64,000 nt of DNA from Tessaracoccus flavus (GCF_001997295.1 NZ_CP019605.1:1302001-1366000); one strand, 5' to 3'; shown: positions 35,751-46,248, counted from the stretch's first letter. Numbers and translations: made by a program. The notes: generated from the sequence alone by a model not told the origin.

Positions 35751-37757
35751 CTACTCCCGATGGGGCTTGTCCAAGGGCTCGTCCGTGTCCGGTCCGAGCA
35801 GCGCCTCCTCGAGCCGGTCGATCGGCGGCGGCTCCACTTCCGCCCCGGGCTCCAGGTACTCGCCGGTGGTGTAGTCGTACTCCACCGGTTCCCCCTCCTC
35901 GTCGGTGCGGGCGTACCAGCCGGTGACCTCCTCGGCGGTGGAGTCGAAGGCGGCGCCGGTCGCGTACTCGGAATCGGGCTGGGTGGGCACGATCGCGAGG
36001 GCGAAGTTGTCCCCCTCCTGCCTGACGCCGCGCCGCACGGCCTTCTCCAGGGCCCAGCGGCCGTACTGGTCGCGAATGGCCAGCGGGTCGTGGCGCAGCT
36101 CGCGGTAGAGCGACAGGCACATGAGCACGATGATGACGGAGAACGGCAGTGCCGTGACGGTGACGAGGTTCTGCAGGCCCTGCAGCGAGCTGTTGCCGCC
36201 GGTCAGCAGCATCACCACCGCGATCCCCGCCATGCAGATGGCCCAGAACGCGGTCACCAACCGGTTCGGCTCGGGGTTGCCGCCCTGCGACAACTGCGAG
36301 TTGACCAGTGACGCCGAGTCGGCGCTCGTGATGAAGAAGATGGCGAGCATGAGGATCACGAGCGGCGCGACGATGCTGGCGCCGGGCAGCATCTCCAGCA
36401 CCGCGTAGAAGATCTCGGCGGGTGCGGGCAGCGAGGCGGCGGTGCCGTCGGGTGCGAGCGCACCCGTCTCGCGCTGCAGCCAGATCGCCGTCCCGCCCAG
36501 GACGGTGAAGGCGACGATGATGATGGTCGACGGGATGAACAGCACCCCGAGGATGAACTGCCGGATGGTGCGGCCCCGGGAGATCTTGGCGACGAACACG
36601 CCCACGAACGGCGCCCAGCTCACCCACCACGCCCAGTAGAAGATGGTCCAGGACGACAGGAACGCCTGCATCTCCGGGCCCTGCGACATGTTGGCGCTGA
36701 GCATCTCGGGCATGCTGCCGAGGTAGTCGATCATCACGGCGGGGATGACGTTGAGCAGGAACGCGGTGGGCCCTACGACGAAGAAGAACAACGCGAGTCC
36801 CATCGACAGGAACATGTTGATGTTCGACAGTTTCCGGATCCCCTTCGCGACGCCGGAGACCGCGGAGATGATCGTGCCGATGGTGAGCACGACGATGATG
36901 AGGATCGCCATGGTGTTGCCGGCGAAGCTCCACCCTGAGACGATCTCCACCCCGCGCCCGATCTGGAGCGCGCCGATCCCCAGCGACGAGGCGGTTCCGA
37001 ACAGCGTGGCGATGATGGCCAGCCCGTCGATGGTGCGGGCGGCGGGGCTGCTGGAATCCCCGCCGGTGATCGACGCGAGGATCGAGCTCATCAGCGGCAC
37101 CCGGCCCCTGCGGTAGGACACGTAGGCGACGGCCAGCCCCACGACGGCGTAGAAGGCCCAGGCGTTGATCCCCCAGTGCATGGCGCCCTGGGCCATCGCC
37201 CCGGTGATCGCGTCCATGGAGCCCGGCTCATAGGCGCCGGGCCGCGGCGCGAGGTAGTACGTGAGCGGCTCGTAGGCGCCGAAGAAGATGATGCCGATCC
37301 CGATGCCGGCGGCGAACAGCATCGCGGCCCACGAGGGAGTCGAGTACTGGGGGGTCTCGTCGTCGAGCCCCAGCGGGATGCGTCCGTAGCGGGAGAAGGC
37401 GATGATGAGTAGGAAGACGACCAGCCCGGCGGCCATGGCGGTGAACACCCAGCCGAGGTTCGACATCACCCAGGTGAGCGCGGCGCTGGAGACCTCGAGC
37501 ACGTTGTCGGGGCGAACGATCCCCCACACGATGAAGCTGAGGATCAGCACCCCGACGACCGCCACGATCGGGGTGTCCACCCGGTACTTCACCCGCTGGT
37601 CCTCGATCGAGACGCCTGGTACGAGGGCCGGGTGAATGTTGTGGGGGTAGTTGACCTCCTGGAGCAGCTTCCTGCCGGAGGCGAGGCCCTTTCGGAGGCG
37701 TCCCGGCTCCCGCGGCGGTTTCGCGGGTCGGGCGGGGGGCTGCTCAGGGTTGCTCAT
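35751..37757 (-). CDS. BCCT family betaine/carnitine/choline transporter
   Basis: A 668-residue secondary transporter. About 12 membrane helices occupy residues 65-560. The motif HWGINAWAFYAVVG is near 198, and the BCCT signature around FYWAWWVSWAPFVGVFVAKISRG is near 372. An acidic cytoplasmic tail of about 110 residues may act in osmosensing, as in BetP. The likely substrate is glycine betaine, choline or a similar solute, with Na+ or H+ coupling. It is wedged between aroB and efp with 71- and 78-bp gaps, which is not the usual actinobacterial neighbourhood. Confidence 0.92.
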   Translation of the reverse strand: MSNPEQPPARPAKPPREPGRLRKGLASGRKLLQEVNYPHNIHPALVPGVSIEDQRVKYRVDTPIVAVVGVLILSFIVWGIVRPDNVLEVSSAALTWVMSNLGWVFTAMAAGLVVFLLIIAFSRYGRIPLGLDDETPQYSTPSWAAMLFAAGIGIGIIFFGAYEPLTYYLAPRPGAYEPGSMDAITGAMAQGAMHWGINAWAFYAVVGLAVAYVSYRRGRVPLMSSILASITGGDSSSPAARTIDGLAIIATLFGTASSLGIGALQIGRGVEIVSGWSFAGNTMAILIIVVLTIGTIISAVSGVAKGIRKLSNINMFLSMGLALFFFVVGPTAFLLNVIPAVMIDYLGSMPEMLSANMSQGPEMQAFLSSWTIFYWAWWVSWAPFVGVFVAKISRGRTIRQFILGVLFIPSTIIIVAFTVLGGTAIWLQRETGALAPDGTAASLPAPAEIFYAVLEMLPGASIVAPLVILMLAIFFITSADSASLVNSQLSQGGNPEPNRLVTAFWAICMAGIAVVMLLTGGNSSLQGLQNLVTVTALPFSVIIVLMCLSLYRELRHDPLAIRDQYGRWALEKAVRRGVRQEGDNFALAIVPTQPDSEYATGAAFDSTAEEVTGWYARTDEEGEPVEYDYTTGEYLEPGAEVEPPPIDRLEEALLGPDTDEPLDKPHRE

Positions 37758-37828
37758 GGGCCCCTACTATGCCGAACCAGGCCCGCCCTGTCCGGGCGAG
37801 CGCGCAATCGAGCCGGAGAAGGACCGGA

Positions 37829-38896
37829 TCACAGCTCGTCGTAGACGAGCGCCAGCGTGCGCTCGTCCGGCGCGTCAAGGATGACGGGGCGCCCGATCCC
37901 GGCGAGCCCGACCAGCCGAAGGGCGTTGCCCCGCGCCTTCTTGTCGAGGCTCATGATCGGCCTCAGCTCCTCGAAGCGCGCGTCGTAGCGCAGCGGGAGC
38001 CCCAGGCCGCCCAGAAGCTCGTCGTGCAGCTCGACGGTGTCGCGGTCGAGCCCCAGCAGGTCCCTCGACACGCGTGCGATCCACGCCATGCCGACGGCGA
38101 TGGCGTCCCCGTGGCGCCAGGTGTAGCCCGCGTGGGCCTCGATGGCATGGCCGAGGGTGTGGCCGTAGTTGAGTGCCTCCCGTCCGACCTTCGCGCCCGT
38201 GCTCGTCGCTTCCCGGAAGTCCGCGGCGACGACCTCGGCCTTGACCCGGACGGCCCGCTCGACGAGCTCTGCGAATCGAAGCGTGGTGGAGTCAACAGAC
38301 TCGCTGAGGCTCTCCCCGGCCAGCTCCAGGATGCGGGGGTCGGCGATGAACCCGCACTTGATCACCTCCGCCAGACCCGCACGGGCGTCGCGCGCAGGGA
38401 GGGACGCCAGGAGGTCCAGGTCGCACAGCACGGCGACCGGCTCGTAGAACGCCCCGACGAGGTTCTTGCCGGCACCCAGGTTGATGCCGGTCTTGCCGCC
38501 GACGGCGGCGTCGACCATCCCCAGCACGGTGGTCGGCACCGACACGTAGGCGACCCCGCGGAGCCAGGACGCGGCGACGAAGCCGGCCAGGTCCGTGGTG
38601 GTGCCGCCGCCCAGGCCGACGACGAGGTCGCTGCGCGTGAATCCCGCTGCGGCGAGCGCATCCCAGCAGCGCGTCAGCACCGACGCCGTCTTGGCCGCCT
38701 CAGCGTCGGGCACCTCGATGAGCGTCGGGGGCCGGTGGAGGAGACCCGCGGTCCGCTCGGCGAGCGCCCTCAGCGAGGCCGGATGGATGATGGCCACCTG
38801 GTCAGCGCCGGCAGCCAGGTGCGGGAGGCGGGCGAGAGCTCCCGACTCGATGTGGACTTCGTAGGGGCCCTGCGCGGACTCCACGCGGACGCTCAT
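37829..38896 (-). CDS. aroB: 3-dehydroquinate synthase
   Basis: Second step of the shikimate pathway: cyclises DAHP to 3-dehydroquinate, with NAD and a metal. The 355 residues include LVVGLGGGTTTDLAGFVAASWLRG for NAD, PTTVLGMVDAAVGGKTGINL, LAEVIKCGFI and the metal ligands in NYGHTLGHAIE. ATG overlaps the aroK stop (ATGA). Confidence 0.97.
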   Translation of the reverse strand: MSVRVESAQGPYEVHIESGALARLPHLAAGADQVAIIHPASLRALAERTAGLLHRPPTLIEVPDAEAAKTASVLTRCWDALAAAGFTRSDLVVGLGGGTTTDLAGFVAASWLRGVAYVSVPTTVLGMVDAAVGGKTGINLGAGKNLVGAFYEPVAVLCDLDLLASLPARDARAGLAEVIKCGFIADPRILELAGESLSESVDSTTLRFAELVERAVRVKAEVVAADFREATSTGAKVGREALNYGHTLGHAIEAHAGYTWRHGDAIAVGMAWIARVSRDLLGLDRDTVELHDELLGGLGLPLRYDARFEELRPIMSLDKKARGNALRLVGLAGIGRPVILDAPDERTLALVYDEL

Positions 38897-39390
38897 GACG
38901 CGCCCCGCTCGGCGGCCAACTGGTCCGCCACCTCCACGCTGCCGCGGCCGTCGGTGTCGATCACCTGGGTGGCGAGGCGTTCGTAGACCGGGGTGCGCTC
39001 GCGCAGGAGTTCGATGAGCTTCCCGCGGACGTTTCCGAGCAAGAGGGGCCGCGCCTTGTTCATGCCCACCCGGCGGGTGGCCTGCCCGATCGACACCTTG
39101 AGCCAGATGACGTCGTGCCCGCGGAGGGCCTCCTGGATGGACGGGTTCATCACCGCGCCGCCCCCGAGCGCGACGACGTCGTGACTCTCGAGCAGCTCGA
39201 GGGTGGCCTCCTCCTCCAACTCCCTGAAGTGGGCCTCGCCCTCGTCGGCGAAGATCTCGGCCACGGGCTTGCCCATGACCTCCTCGATCCGCTGATCGAC
39301 GTCGACGAAGGTCTTCCCGAGCCTGCGGGCGAGACGCTTGCCGGTGGAGGTCTTGCCCGCCCCGGGGGCCCCCATGAGCACGATCGTCAT
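38893..39390 (-). CDS. aroK: shikimate kinase
   Basis: Phosphorylates shikimate. A 165-residue P-loop kinase: [16 protein letters not shown] at about 6-21, [10 protein letters not shown] with the shikimate-binding Asp, and [10 protein letters not shown]. The ATG at 39390 overlaps the aroC stop (ATGA). A long upstream extension of the frame lies inside aroC and is spurious. Confidence 0.96.
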   Translation of the reverse strand: MTIVLMGAPGAGKTSTGKRLARRLGKTFVDVDQRIEEVMGKPVAEIFADEGEAHFRELEEEATLELLESHDVVALGGGAVMNPSIQEALRGHDVIWLKVSIGQATRRVGMNKARPLLLGNVRGKLIELLRERTPVYERLATQVIDTDGRGSVEVADQLAAERGAS

Positions 39391-40583
39391 CGGCCGATCC
39401 TCAGTCCTCGAGCCTCGACATCGGCGAGGTAGGCGGCGTGGTTGCGGCGGCTCTCGGCCACCGAATCGCCGCCGAACTTCTCGAGTGCAGCTTCCGCCAG
39501 CACGAGGGCGACCATCGCCTCGGCGACGACGCCGGCCGCGGGCACCGCGCAGACGTCGCTGCGCTGGTGGTGCGCGGTCGCCGCGTCGCCCGTGGCCGTA
39601 TCGACGGTGCGCAGCGCTCGCGGGACCGTGGCGATCGGCTTCATCGCCGCTCGCACGCGAAGCACCTCGCCGGTGGACATGCCACCCTCGGTGCCGCCGG
39701 AGCGGTGCGAGGCACGGGCGATTCCCGCGTCGCCAGGCACGATCTCGTCGTGGGCGGCGGAGCCGCGGCTGCGGGCCAGGTCGAAGCCGTCGCCGATCTC
39801 GACGCCCTTGATCGCCTGGATCCCCATGAGCGCGCCCGCGAGGCGTCCGTCCAGTCTCCGGTCGCCCTGGCTGTGCGATCCCAGGCCGGGAGGGAGCCCC
39901 CACGCCACAACCTCGACGACTCCCCCGAGCGTGTCACCGTCGCGCCGGCAGGCGTCGACCTCAGCCTGCATCGCGGCCGACGCCCCGGGGTCGAAGCACC
40001 GGGCGGGGTCGGCGTCGATGGCGTCGAGATCCTCGATCGTGGGCAGTTCCGCCCGGTCGGCTCTGATCTGGCCGAGTTCCACCACGTGGCTCAGCACCGT
40101 GATGCCGAACGCCTGCCGCAGAAACGCCTGCGCCACCGTACCCAGCGCCACGCGGGCGGCCGTCTCTCTCGCCGAGGCGCGCTCGAGGATGGGACGGGCC
40201 TCGTCGAAGTCGTACTTCTGCATGCCGGCGAGGTCGGCGTGTCCGGGGCGCGGGCGGGTCAGCGGGGCGTTGCGTGCCAGCTTGCCGACCTCCTCGGCGT
40301 CCACCTCACCGGGCGCCATGACCTGCTCCCACTTCGGCCACTCGGTGTTGCCGATCATGATGGCGATCGGCGACCCGAGCGTCTCGCCGTGACGGAATCC
40401 ACCGAGTAGCGTGACCTCGTCGGCCTCGAACTTCATGCGGGCCCCGCGTCCCACCCCGAGGCGACGGCGCGCCAGGTTGGTGGAGATCTCGGGCACACCG
40501 ACGCGCACGTGGGCGGGGATCCCCTCCATCGTGGCGATCAACGCTTGGCCGTGGGACTCCCCGGCCGTGAGGTATCGAAGCAT
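39387..40583 (-). CDS. aroC: chorismate synthase
   Basis: Last step of the shikimate pathway; eliminates phosphate from EPSP and needs reduced FMN. The 398 residues contain [12 protein letters not shown] near the start, [33 protein letters not shown] and the [15 protein letters not shown] block. I start at the ATG at 40583, giving the typical [12 protein letters not shown]. An ATG three codons upstream (40592) is also possible, and neither has a strong ribosome site. Confidence 0.97.
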   Translation of the reverse strand: MLRYLTAGESHGQALIATMEGIPAHVRVGVPEISTNLARRRLGVGRGARMKFEADEVTLLGGFRHGETLGSPIAIMIGNTEWPKWEQVMAPGEVDAEEVGKLARNAPLTRPRPGHADLAGMQKYDFDEARPILERASARETAARVALGTVAQAFLRQAFGITVLSHVVELGQIRADRAELPTIEDLDAIDADPARCFDPGASAAMQAEVDACRRDGDTLGGVVEVVAWGLPPGLGSHSQGDRRLDGRLAGALMGIQAIKGVEIGDGFDLARSRGSAAHDEIVPGDAGIARASHRSGGTEGGMSTGEVLRVRAAMKPIATVPRALRTVDTATGDAATAHHQRSDVCAVPAAGVVAEAMVALVLAEAALEKFGGDSVAESRRNHAAYLADVEARGLRIGR

Positions 40584-40596
40584 GACCGCCATTGTG

Positions 40597-41412
40597 TCAG
40601 AGAGCGCCGCGGCGCCTCAGTTCACGCTCAGCAGCCGAGCGGCATGCGTCGAAGGTGACCGTGTGGCCCGTGAGCAGGTAGAACTGGTCGACCGCCTGCC
40701 CGGCCAGGAGGTCCAGCCCGTTGAGCGCCACGACGCCCTCGGCCGACGCGGCCCTGCCGAGCGGGGTCGGCCACGGGTCGTAGACGACGTCGAACACGAC
40801 GCGGCCCGCGCCGGCCAGGGACTGGGCGTGGGGCTCGGTGGCCGCGGCGGGGATGGTGTTGGCCACCAGATCCACGCTCTCCACGGGCTCGCCCAGGAGC
40901 GACACCGCCGCCGCCAGGCCGAGGGCGCGGATCAGTTCCACCAACGCCGAGGCCCGCCCCGGATCTCGGGCGATCACGGTGACCTCGCGGGTACCGAGTC
41001 CGGCGAGCGCGAGGACGATCGACCGCGCCGTGGCTCCGTTGCCGACCACCGCGGCGGTGCGGGGAGGCTCGAGGCCCCGGGCCCGCCACGCGCGCACGAA
41101 CCCGGGTACGTCGGTGTTGTAGACGCGCGGTCCCGGCCCGAAGACGATCGTGTTGCCCGCCCCGACCAGCCGGGTGGGCTCGTCGGCCTCCCCGAAAGAG
41201 AGCGCCGCCTCCTTGTGGGGGGCCGTCACGCTGAGGCCCGCCCAGGCGGGGTCGCCGGCCCGCTGGGCGATGAAGGGTTCCAGCTCGTCGGGCGGCACCG
41301 TGAAGGCGTCGTAGGCCCAGGAGAGCCCGTGCGCCTCGTACCCCGCCCGGTGGATCGCGGGCGAGAGCGAGTGCGCAGCCGGGTCGCCGACGACGCCGGC
41401 GCGCCTCAGCAC
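40597..41412 (-). CDS. aroE: shikimate dehydrogenase
   Basis: Reduces 3-dehydroshikimate with NADPH. About 271 residues: [13 protein letters not shown] for substrate, [12 protein letters not shown] with the catalytic Lys, NTDVPGF, and the nucleotide loop [13 protein letters not shown] at 41412 gives a typical N-terminus and overlaps the mltG stop by a few bases. A GTG-type start at 41436 would add eight residues. Confidence 0.94.
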   Translation of the reverse strand: MLRRAGVVGDPAAHSLSPAIHRAGYEAHGLSWAYDAFTVPPDELEPFIAQRAGDPAWAGLSVTAPHKEAALSFGEADEPTRLVGAGNTIVFGPGPRVYNTDVPGFVRAWRARGLEPPRTAAVVGNGATARSIVLALAGLGTREVTVIARDPGRASALVELIRALGLAAAVSLLGEPVESVDLVANTIPAAATEPHAQSLAGAGRVVFDVVYDPWPTPLGRAASAEGVVALNGLDLLAGQAVDQFYLLTGHTVTFDACRSAAERELRRRGAL

Positions 41413-42524
41413 CGGCCGGTGTTCGCCTGGCACCACTGCTGGAAGAGCGCGACGTTGGCCGCGTGCTCCTCGGCCGTGGCGGCGAAGCGCGTCTCCCCCG
41501 TGTCGAGGTCGACCGTGACGAAGAACAGTGCGTCGGTCGTGGCCGGTGTGATGGCGGCCTCGAGCGCCGTCAGCCCGGGGTTGCTGATGGGGGCCGGCGG
41601 CAGACCCTCGTGGTAGTAGGTGTTGTACGGCGACGGGTTCGCCCGGTCCTCCGCGGTGGTGGTGACCTTGCCGTACTTGCCCAGCGCGTAGTGGACGGTG
41701 GAGTCCATCTGGAGTTTCATGCCCTGCGCCAGACGGTTGTAGATCACTCCCGCGACCATCGGCTGGTCGGTGGGGGTGGATACTTCACGCGCCACGATGG
41801 AGGCGATCGTCACCACCTCCAGCGGCGTGTAGCCAAGCTCCTCCGCCCGGCCCTCGAGGCTCAACCGTTCGGCCACCGTCTTGAACTGGCGCACCTGGGA
41901 CGCCATGATCCAGGACGGGTTCGGAGGCTCAGCCACGTTGTAGGTGGAGGGGAAGAGGAACCCCTCGAGGTTGCCCTCGGCGTACTCGGGAAGGTCGAAG
42001 TAGTCGATGTTGGCGGCAGCGGCAGCAATCGCGTCGGCAGGGACCTCGAGATCGCGCGTGATGATGTCCCACTGCTGCGAGTTGGGCGTGCCCTCGGGGA
42101 AGGTCACCGTCAGGACCACCATGTTCTCCGGGTCCAGCAGCATCTCGAACGCCGTCTGGGCCGGCAGTTCCTTGGTCAGGTTGAAGCGACCGTAGGACAG
42201 CTGATCCGACTCGCCGCTCTCCTGGGCCGCCTTGCGGAACGCCTTGATCGACTTGACGACGCCCGCCTCGACGAGGATGTCGCCGATCTGGTTGACGCCC
42301 GCGCCTCTCGGGATGAGGACCTGGACCTCCTCGCCGGTGCCCTCGCCGGCGTAGTCGTCGGCTGTGCGCCACGCGACGTAGGCGTCGTTGGCCCTGTCGT
42401 AGACGAACCAGCCGCCGCCGATGATGATGCTCAGCGACAGCAGGACGGCGAACGCGCTGCGCGCGTGGTAGCCGACCTTCCGCCAGTCGAGTCGGCCGTC
42501 ATTGTCGATGAACGCGGGGCTCAC
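41406..42524 (-). CDS. mltG: endolytic murein transglycosylase MltG
   Basis: Cleaves nascent peptidoglycan strands and is thought to act as a terminase. It is a 372-residue membrane-anchored protein: cytoplasmic N-terminus, one membrane helix at about 25-46, a LysM-like domain, then the YceG/MltG domain with VVTIASIVAREVSTPTDQP, carrying the catalytic Glu, and the VIYNRLAQGMKLQMDSTVHYAL block. Its GTG overlaps the ruvX stop (GTGA). Confidence 0.95.
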   Translation of the reverse strand: MSPAFIDNDGRLDWRKVGYHARSAFAVLLSLSIIIGGGWFVYDRANDAYVAWRTADDYAGEGTGEEVQVLIPRGAGVNQIGDILVEAGVVKSIKAFRKAAQESGESDQLSYGRFNLTKELPAQTAFEMLLDPENMVVLTVTFPEGTPNSQQWDIITRDLEVPADAIAAAAANIDYFDLPEYAEGNLEGFLFPSTYNVAEPPNPSWIMASQVRQFKTVAERLSLEGRAEELGYTPLEVVTIASIVAREVSTPTDQPMVAGVIYNRLAQGMKLQMDSTVHYALGKYGKVTTTAEDRANPSPYNTYYHEGLPPAPISNPGLTALEAAITPATTDALFFVTVDLDTGETRFAATAEEHAANVALFQQWCQANTGRC

Positions 42525-42988
42525 AGATCCTCCTCCTTCGCCGGTACGGGCTCACCGACGGGCGCGTTCTCACGCGCCTCGGCGTCGATTGCCCGCTGCA
42601 GGATCTCCACCGCAGCGGCCTGATCGATGACCCGACGCTGCTGCCGCGACCTGCGCCCGGCATCTCCAAGGCTACGTGATGCTGAGGCGGTGCTCATCCT
42701 CTCGTCGATGAGTCGCACCTCCACCGGAGCGATCGCCGTTGCCAGCGCAGCTGCCCGTGCGGTCACCTGGCCGGCCGCGATTCCCCGCTCCCCCGCCAGC
42801 GTCAGCGGCAGGCCCACGTACACGATGTCCGGGGCGTACTCCTTCACGATGGCGGTCAGAGAGCGCATCTCATCGCGACCGGCCGGGACCGTCTCAACGG
42901 GGTACGCGAACGTCGTGCCGGCGTTGCAGGCGGCCACGCCGATGCGAGCTTTGCCCCAGTCGACGCCGAGGCGCACCCCATCAGCCAC
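42521..42988 (-). CDS. ruvX: RuvX/YqgF, Holliday-junction-resolvase-like nuclease
   Basis: A 155-residue RNase H-fold protein involved in pre-16S rRNA 5' processing in E. coli (YqgF). It has the metal-binding LGVDWGKARIGVA strand, YVGLPLTLAGERG and VRLIDERMSTASASRSL. The start GTG overlaps the alaS stop by 8 bases. The alaS-ruvX-mltG-aroE order is standard in actinobacteria. Confidence 0.95.
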   Translation of the reverse strand: MADGVRLGVDWGKARIGVAACNAGTTFAYPVETVPAGRDEMRSLTAIVKEYAPDIVYVGLPLTLAGERGIAAGQVTARAAALATAIAPVEVRLIDERMSTASASRSLGDAGRRSRQQRRVIDQAAAVEILQRAIDAEARENAPVGEPVPAKEEDL

Positions 42989-45632
42989 GCGCAGCCAGCG
43001 CCTGGCGCACCGCCGCGAGGGCCTGCGGGGCGGCGGACGGGTCCGTACCCCCGCCTTGGGCCAGGTCAGCCTTGCCGCCGCCCTTGCCGCCGAGTTCGGC
43101 GCACGCGATGCCGATGAGCGAGCCGGCGCTCAGCCCCAGTCCGCGGGCGCCGTCGTTGGTGGCGACGATGGCGGCCGGTTTGTCGACGCCACCGACCAGC
43201 GCCACGACGGCGGGGTGGGAGCCGAGCCTTTCCCGCAGGTCGAGCGCCAGCGTCCGCAGGTCTCCGCCCGACACGCCCGGGACCTCCGCCCCCAGGTACC
43301 GGACTCCGGCCACGTCCACAGCCTGGGCCGCGAGCGTTGCCGCGCTGCCGAGCACCTTCTCGGAGTTGAGGGCCGCGATCTGCTTCTCCGCCTCCTTGAG
43401 CTGCGCCACGAGCCGCTCGACCCGTCCGACGAGTTGGTCGGGCTGCACGCGCAGGGTGTCGGTGAGTTCGGAGACGAGCGCCCGCTCGGCGGCGAACTTG
43501 GCGAAGGCGTCGCCGGAGACCAGCGCCTCGACCCGTCGCACACCGGACCCGATCGAGGCCTCGCTGATGAGGTTGAGCACGCCGATCTCGGCTGTGCCCG
43601 ATACGTGGGTGCCGCCGCAGAGCTCCCTGGACCAGGGGCCCCCCAGCTCGACCATGCGCACGATCGGCGGGTACTTTTCGCCGAACATCGCCATGGCGCC
43701 CAGTGCCTTGGCGTCCTCGAGCTTCATCTCGGTGGCCGTGACCTCGAAGTTCGTCGCGATCGCCTCGTTGGCGCGCGCCTCGACCTCCGCCTTCAGCTGG
43801 TCCGAGAGCCCGTGGGGGGACGAGAAGTCGAACCGCATGTAGCCCGGCTTGTTGTACGACCCCGCCTGGGTGGCGTTGGACCCGACGAGTTCCCGCAGCG
43901 CGGCGTGCACGATGTGGGTGGCGGTGTGGGCCTGGCACGCGCCGCGCCTGGCGACGGCGTCGACCTCAGCCTGCGCCGCAGCGCCGAGACCCAGCTCGCC
44001 GAGCACCGAGACGCGGTGGACGATCAGCCCGGGCACCGGACGCTGCACGTCCAGGACCTCGAGCGAGAAGCCGTCCCCGGTGATGGTCCCCCGGTCCGCG
44101 TCCTGACCGCCCGCCTCGGCGTAGAAGGGCGTTTCGCGCAGCACGATCTCGACGACGCTGCCGTCGGAGGCCCGGTCGACCGCCGCGCCGTCGGCGATGA
44201 TCCCGCGCACGGCGGTCGCGACCGAGAGGTCCGTGTAGCCGAGGAAGGGAACCTCCCCGGTGTCGCGCAGCTGGCGGTAGGCCTCCATGCTGGCGGCGCC
44301 ACCCTTCTTCGCCTTCGCGTCGGCCCGCGCCCGGTCCTTCTGCTCCTTCATGAGCTCGTCGAACTTCGCCCGGTCGACGCTCAGCCCCTGCTCGGCGGCC
44401 ATCTCCATGGTCAGGTCGATCGGGAAGCCGTAGGTGTCGTGCAACTGGAAGGCCTGGGCCCCGCCGAAGCTCGACGCCTTCGCGGCCTTCGCCTCGCCCG
44501 CCGCAGTGTCGAACATCACCGTTCCGGCCTGGAGGGTGCGTCTGAACGACTCCTCCTCCGCAGCGGCCGCCTGGGACACGCGCGACCAACTCTCCTCGAT
44601 CTCGGGGTAGGAGGCCGTCATCTGTTCCTTCGACACGGGGAGGAGTTCCCCGAGCACGGGGTCGCCGACGCCGAGCAGTCGCATCGACCTGATCACGCGA
44701 CGCAGGAGGCGGCGCAGCACGTAGCCGCGGGCCTCGTTGCCGGGGGTGACCCCGTCACTCATGAGCATCAGCGAGGAGCGGACGTGGTCGGCGACGACGC
44801 GGAACCGGATGTCGTCGGCGGCGTCGGCACCGTAGCGCCGCCCGGAGAGCTCCGACGCCTTCGCGATGACGGGGTACACCTCGTCGATCTCGTACATGTT
44901 GGCCACGCCCTGCTTGAGCAGCGCGACGCGTTCGAGGCCGGAGCCGGTGTCGATGTTGCGGCTCGGCAGCGGCCGCAGCACGTCGAAGTCGTCCTTCGCG
45001 CGCACCGCGGAGAGCTCCTCCTGCTGGAACACCAGATTCCAGATCTCCAGGAACCGGTCCTCGTCGGCCTCCGGGCCACCGTCGGCGCCGAACTCGGGAC
45101 CGCGGTCGATGTAGATCTCGGAGCAGGGGCCGCCCGGGCCGGGCACGCCCATGTGCCAGTAGTTGTCCTTGAGACCTCTCTCCTGGATCCGCTCACGCGG
45201 TACGCCCACCGACTGCCACAGATCGATCGTCTCCTGGTCGCCGTGCAGCGCGGTCACCCAGACCTTGTCCGGATCGAAGCCCCAGCCGCCGTCGGACTCC
45301 GCGCCGGTGACGAGGCGCCAGGCGTAGTCGATCGCGCCTTCCTTGAAGTAGTCGCCGAAGGCGAAGTTGCCGAGCATCTGGAAGAAGGTGCCATGGCGGG
45401 TGGTCTTGCCCACCTCCTCGATGTCGAGGGTGCGGACGCACTTCTGGGAGGAGACGGCCCGCGGGAAGGGGGCAGGCTCGTCGCCGAGGAAGTAGGGCTT
45501 GAACGGCACCATGCCCGCGTTGACGAACAGGAGAGTCGGGTCGTTGTAGAGCAGCGAGGCGCTCGGCACGACCGTGTGGCCCTCGCGGGCGAAGAAGTCG
45601 ACGAAACGGCTCCGGATCTCGGAGGTCTTCAT
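42981..45632 (-). CDS. alaS: alanine-tRNA ligase
   Basis: Charges tRNA-Ala. The 883-residue protein is complete: aminoacylation core with motif 1-3 blocks (VPSASLLYNDPTLLFVNAGM, RHGTFFQMLGNFAFGDYFK), the editing domain with HTATH and CGGTH zinc ligands (near 570 and 670), and the C-terminal DHHA1 domain ending with GGKGGGKADLAQGGG. No T-box leader is possible, as the gap to the upstream gene is only 8 bp. Confidence 0.98.
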   Translation of the reverse strand: MKTSEIRSRFVDFFAREGHTVVPSASLLYNDPTLLFVNAGMVPFKPYFLGDEPAPFPRAVSSQKCVRTLDIEEVGKTTRHGTFFQMLGNFAFGDYFKEGAIDYAWRLVTGAESDGGWGFDPDKVWVTALHGDQETIDLWQSVGVPRERIQERGLKDNYWHMGVPGPGGPCSEIYIDRGPEFGADGGPEADEDRFLEIWNLVFQQEELSAVRAKDDFDVLRPLPSRNIDTGSGLERVALLKQGVANMYEIDEVYPVIAKASELSGRRYGADAADDIRFRVVADHVRSSLMLMSDGVTPGNEARGYVLRRLLRRVIRSMRLLGVGDPVLGELLPVSKEQMTASYPEIEESWSRVSQAAAAEEESFRRTLQAGTVMFDTAAGEAKAAKASSFGGAQAFQLHDTYGFPIDLTMEMAAEQGLSVDRAKFDELMKEQKDRARADAKAKKGGAASMEAYRQLRDTGEVPFLGYTDLSVATAVRGIIADGAAVDRASDGSVVEIVLRETPFYAEAGGQDADRGTITGDGFSLEVLDVQRPVPGLIVHRVSVLGELGLGAAAQAEVDAVARRGACQAHTATHIVHAALRELVGSNATQAGSYNKPGYMRFDFSSPHGLSDQLKAEVEARANEAIATNFEVTATEMKLEDAKALGAMAMFGEKYPPIVRMVELGGPWSRELCGGTHVSGTAEIGVLNLISEASIGSGVRRVEALVSGDAFAKFAAERALVSELTDTLRVQPDQLVGRVERLVAQLKEAEKQIAALNSEKVLGSAATLAAQAVDVAGVRYLGAEVPGVSGGDLRTLALDLRERLGSHPAVVALVGGVDKPAAIVATNDGARGLGLSAGSLIGIACAELGGKGGGKADLAQGGGTDPSAAPQALAAVRQALAARG

Positions 45633-45640
45633 GGTGGTCC

Positions 45641-45877
45641 TCAGGTGGTGGTCGTGGCGGGGATGTTCAGCTCACGCCGCAGCTCGGCTTCGCGCTCGGC
45701 CATGGCGGCGCGGAACGTGGCGGCGAAGTCGCCGAAGCCCGCGGCTGCCTGATGTCCCTTCGCCGCGACCTGCTCCTGGACCCCGCGGGGTGTCAGGCGG
45801 TGCAGCAGATCGCGCCCGCGAAGCACGAGGTACACGGCCAGCCCGGCCCCGACCATCATCCAGAACAGCCGCCTCAT
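45641..45877 (-). CDS. small membrane protein, DUF6167-like
   Basis: A 78-residue protein with one N-terminal membrane helix (about 4-22), followed by LHRLTPRGVQEQ, a helical stretch and REAELRRELNIP. The size, layout and position between DUF948 and alaS match the DUF6167 proteins of other actinobacteria. Function unknown. Its ATG overlaps the DUF948 stop (ATGA). Confidence 0.8.
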   Translation of the reverse strand: MRRLFWMMVGAGLAVYLVLRGRDLLHRLTPRGVQEQVAAKGHQAAAGFGDFAATFRAAMAEREAELRRELNIPATTTT

Positions 45878-46248
45878 CGGTTCTTCCGACCCTTCAGCGC
45901 CTTGCGGACGCCGTAGCTGAACGCGGCCGTCTTGACCAGCGGGCCACCGAGGGTGGCGGCGAACAGGGTCGACATCTGGGCGGCGTTCTCGCTGACCACG
46001 GTGGCGTGGCCCGAGACGCGGCTCACGTCGTCGGTGACGACGCTCAGCTTGGCCAGTTCCTCGTTGGTCAGCCCGACGGTGCCCTTGAGCTCCTGCAGCA
46101 CGGGGACGGCGTTGTGGCCGAGGTCGCGCACCGCGATGCGCGCCTCGTCCAGCACGCGGCCGAGCTTCAGGAGGGGAACGGCCGCGAGCGCGACGAACAC
46201 GCACAGCGCAATGGCGGCGATGAGGCCTGCGATCTCACCTGGGGTCAT
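45874..46248 (-). CDS. DUF948 domain protein
   Basis: A 124-residue protein with an N-terminal membrane helix (about 5-27) and a long helical, chemotaxis-receptor-like segment typical of DUF948. The C-terminus is basic. The ATG at 46248 has GGAAGG about 7 nt upstream and lies inside the end of rarA (14-bp overlap). It probably forms a membrane pair with the next small protein. Function unknown. Confidence 0.85.
   Translation of the reverse strand: MTPGEIAGLIAAIALCVFVALAAVPLLKLGRVLDEARIAVRDLGHNAVPVLQELKGTVGLTNEELAKLSVVTDDVSRVSGHATVVSENAAQMSTLFAATLGGPLVKTAAFSYGVRKALKGRKNR

Noticed and set aside
45633..45640. T-box leader before alaS
   Set aside because: Only 8 bp separate alaS from the preceding gene in the same direction.
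42627..45752. 1041-codon open frame on the plus strand
   Set aside because: Shadow of alaS and part of ruvX. Same composition bias, no ribosome site and no family.
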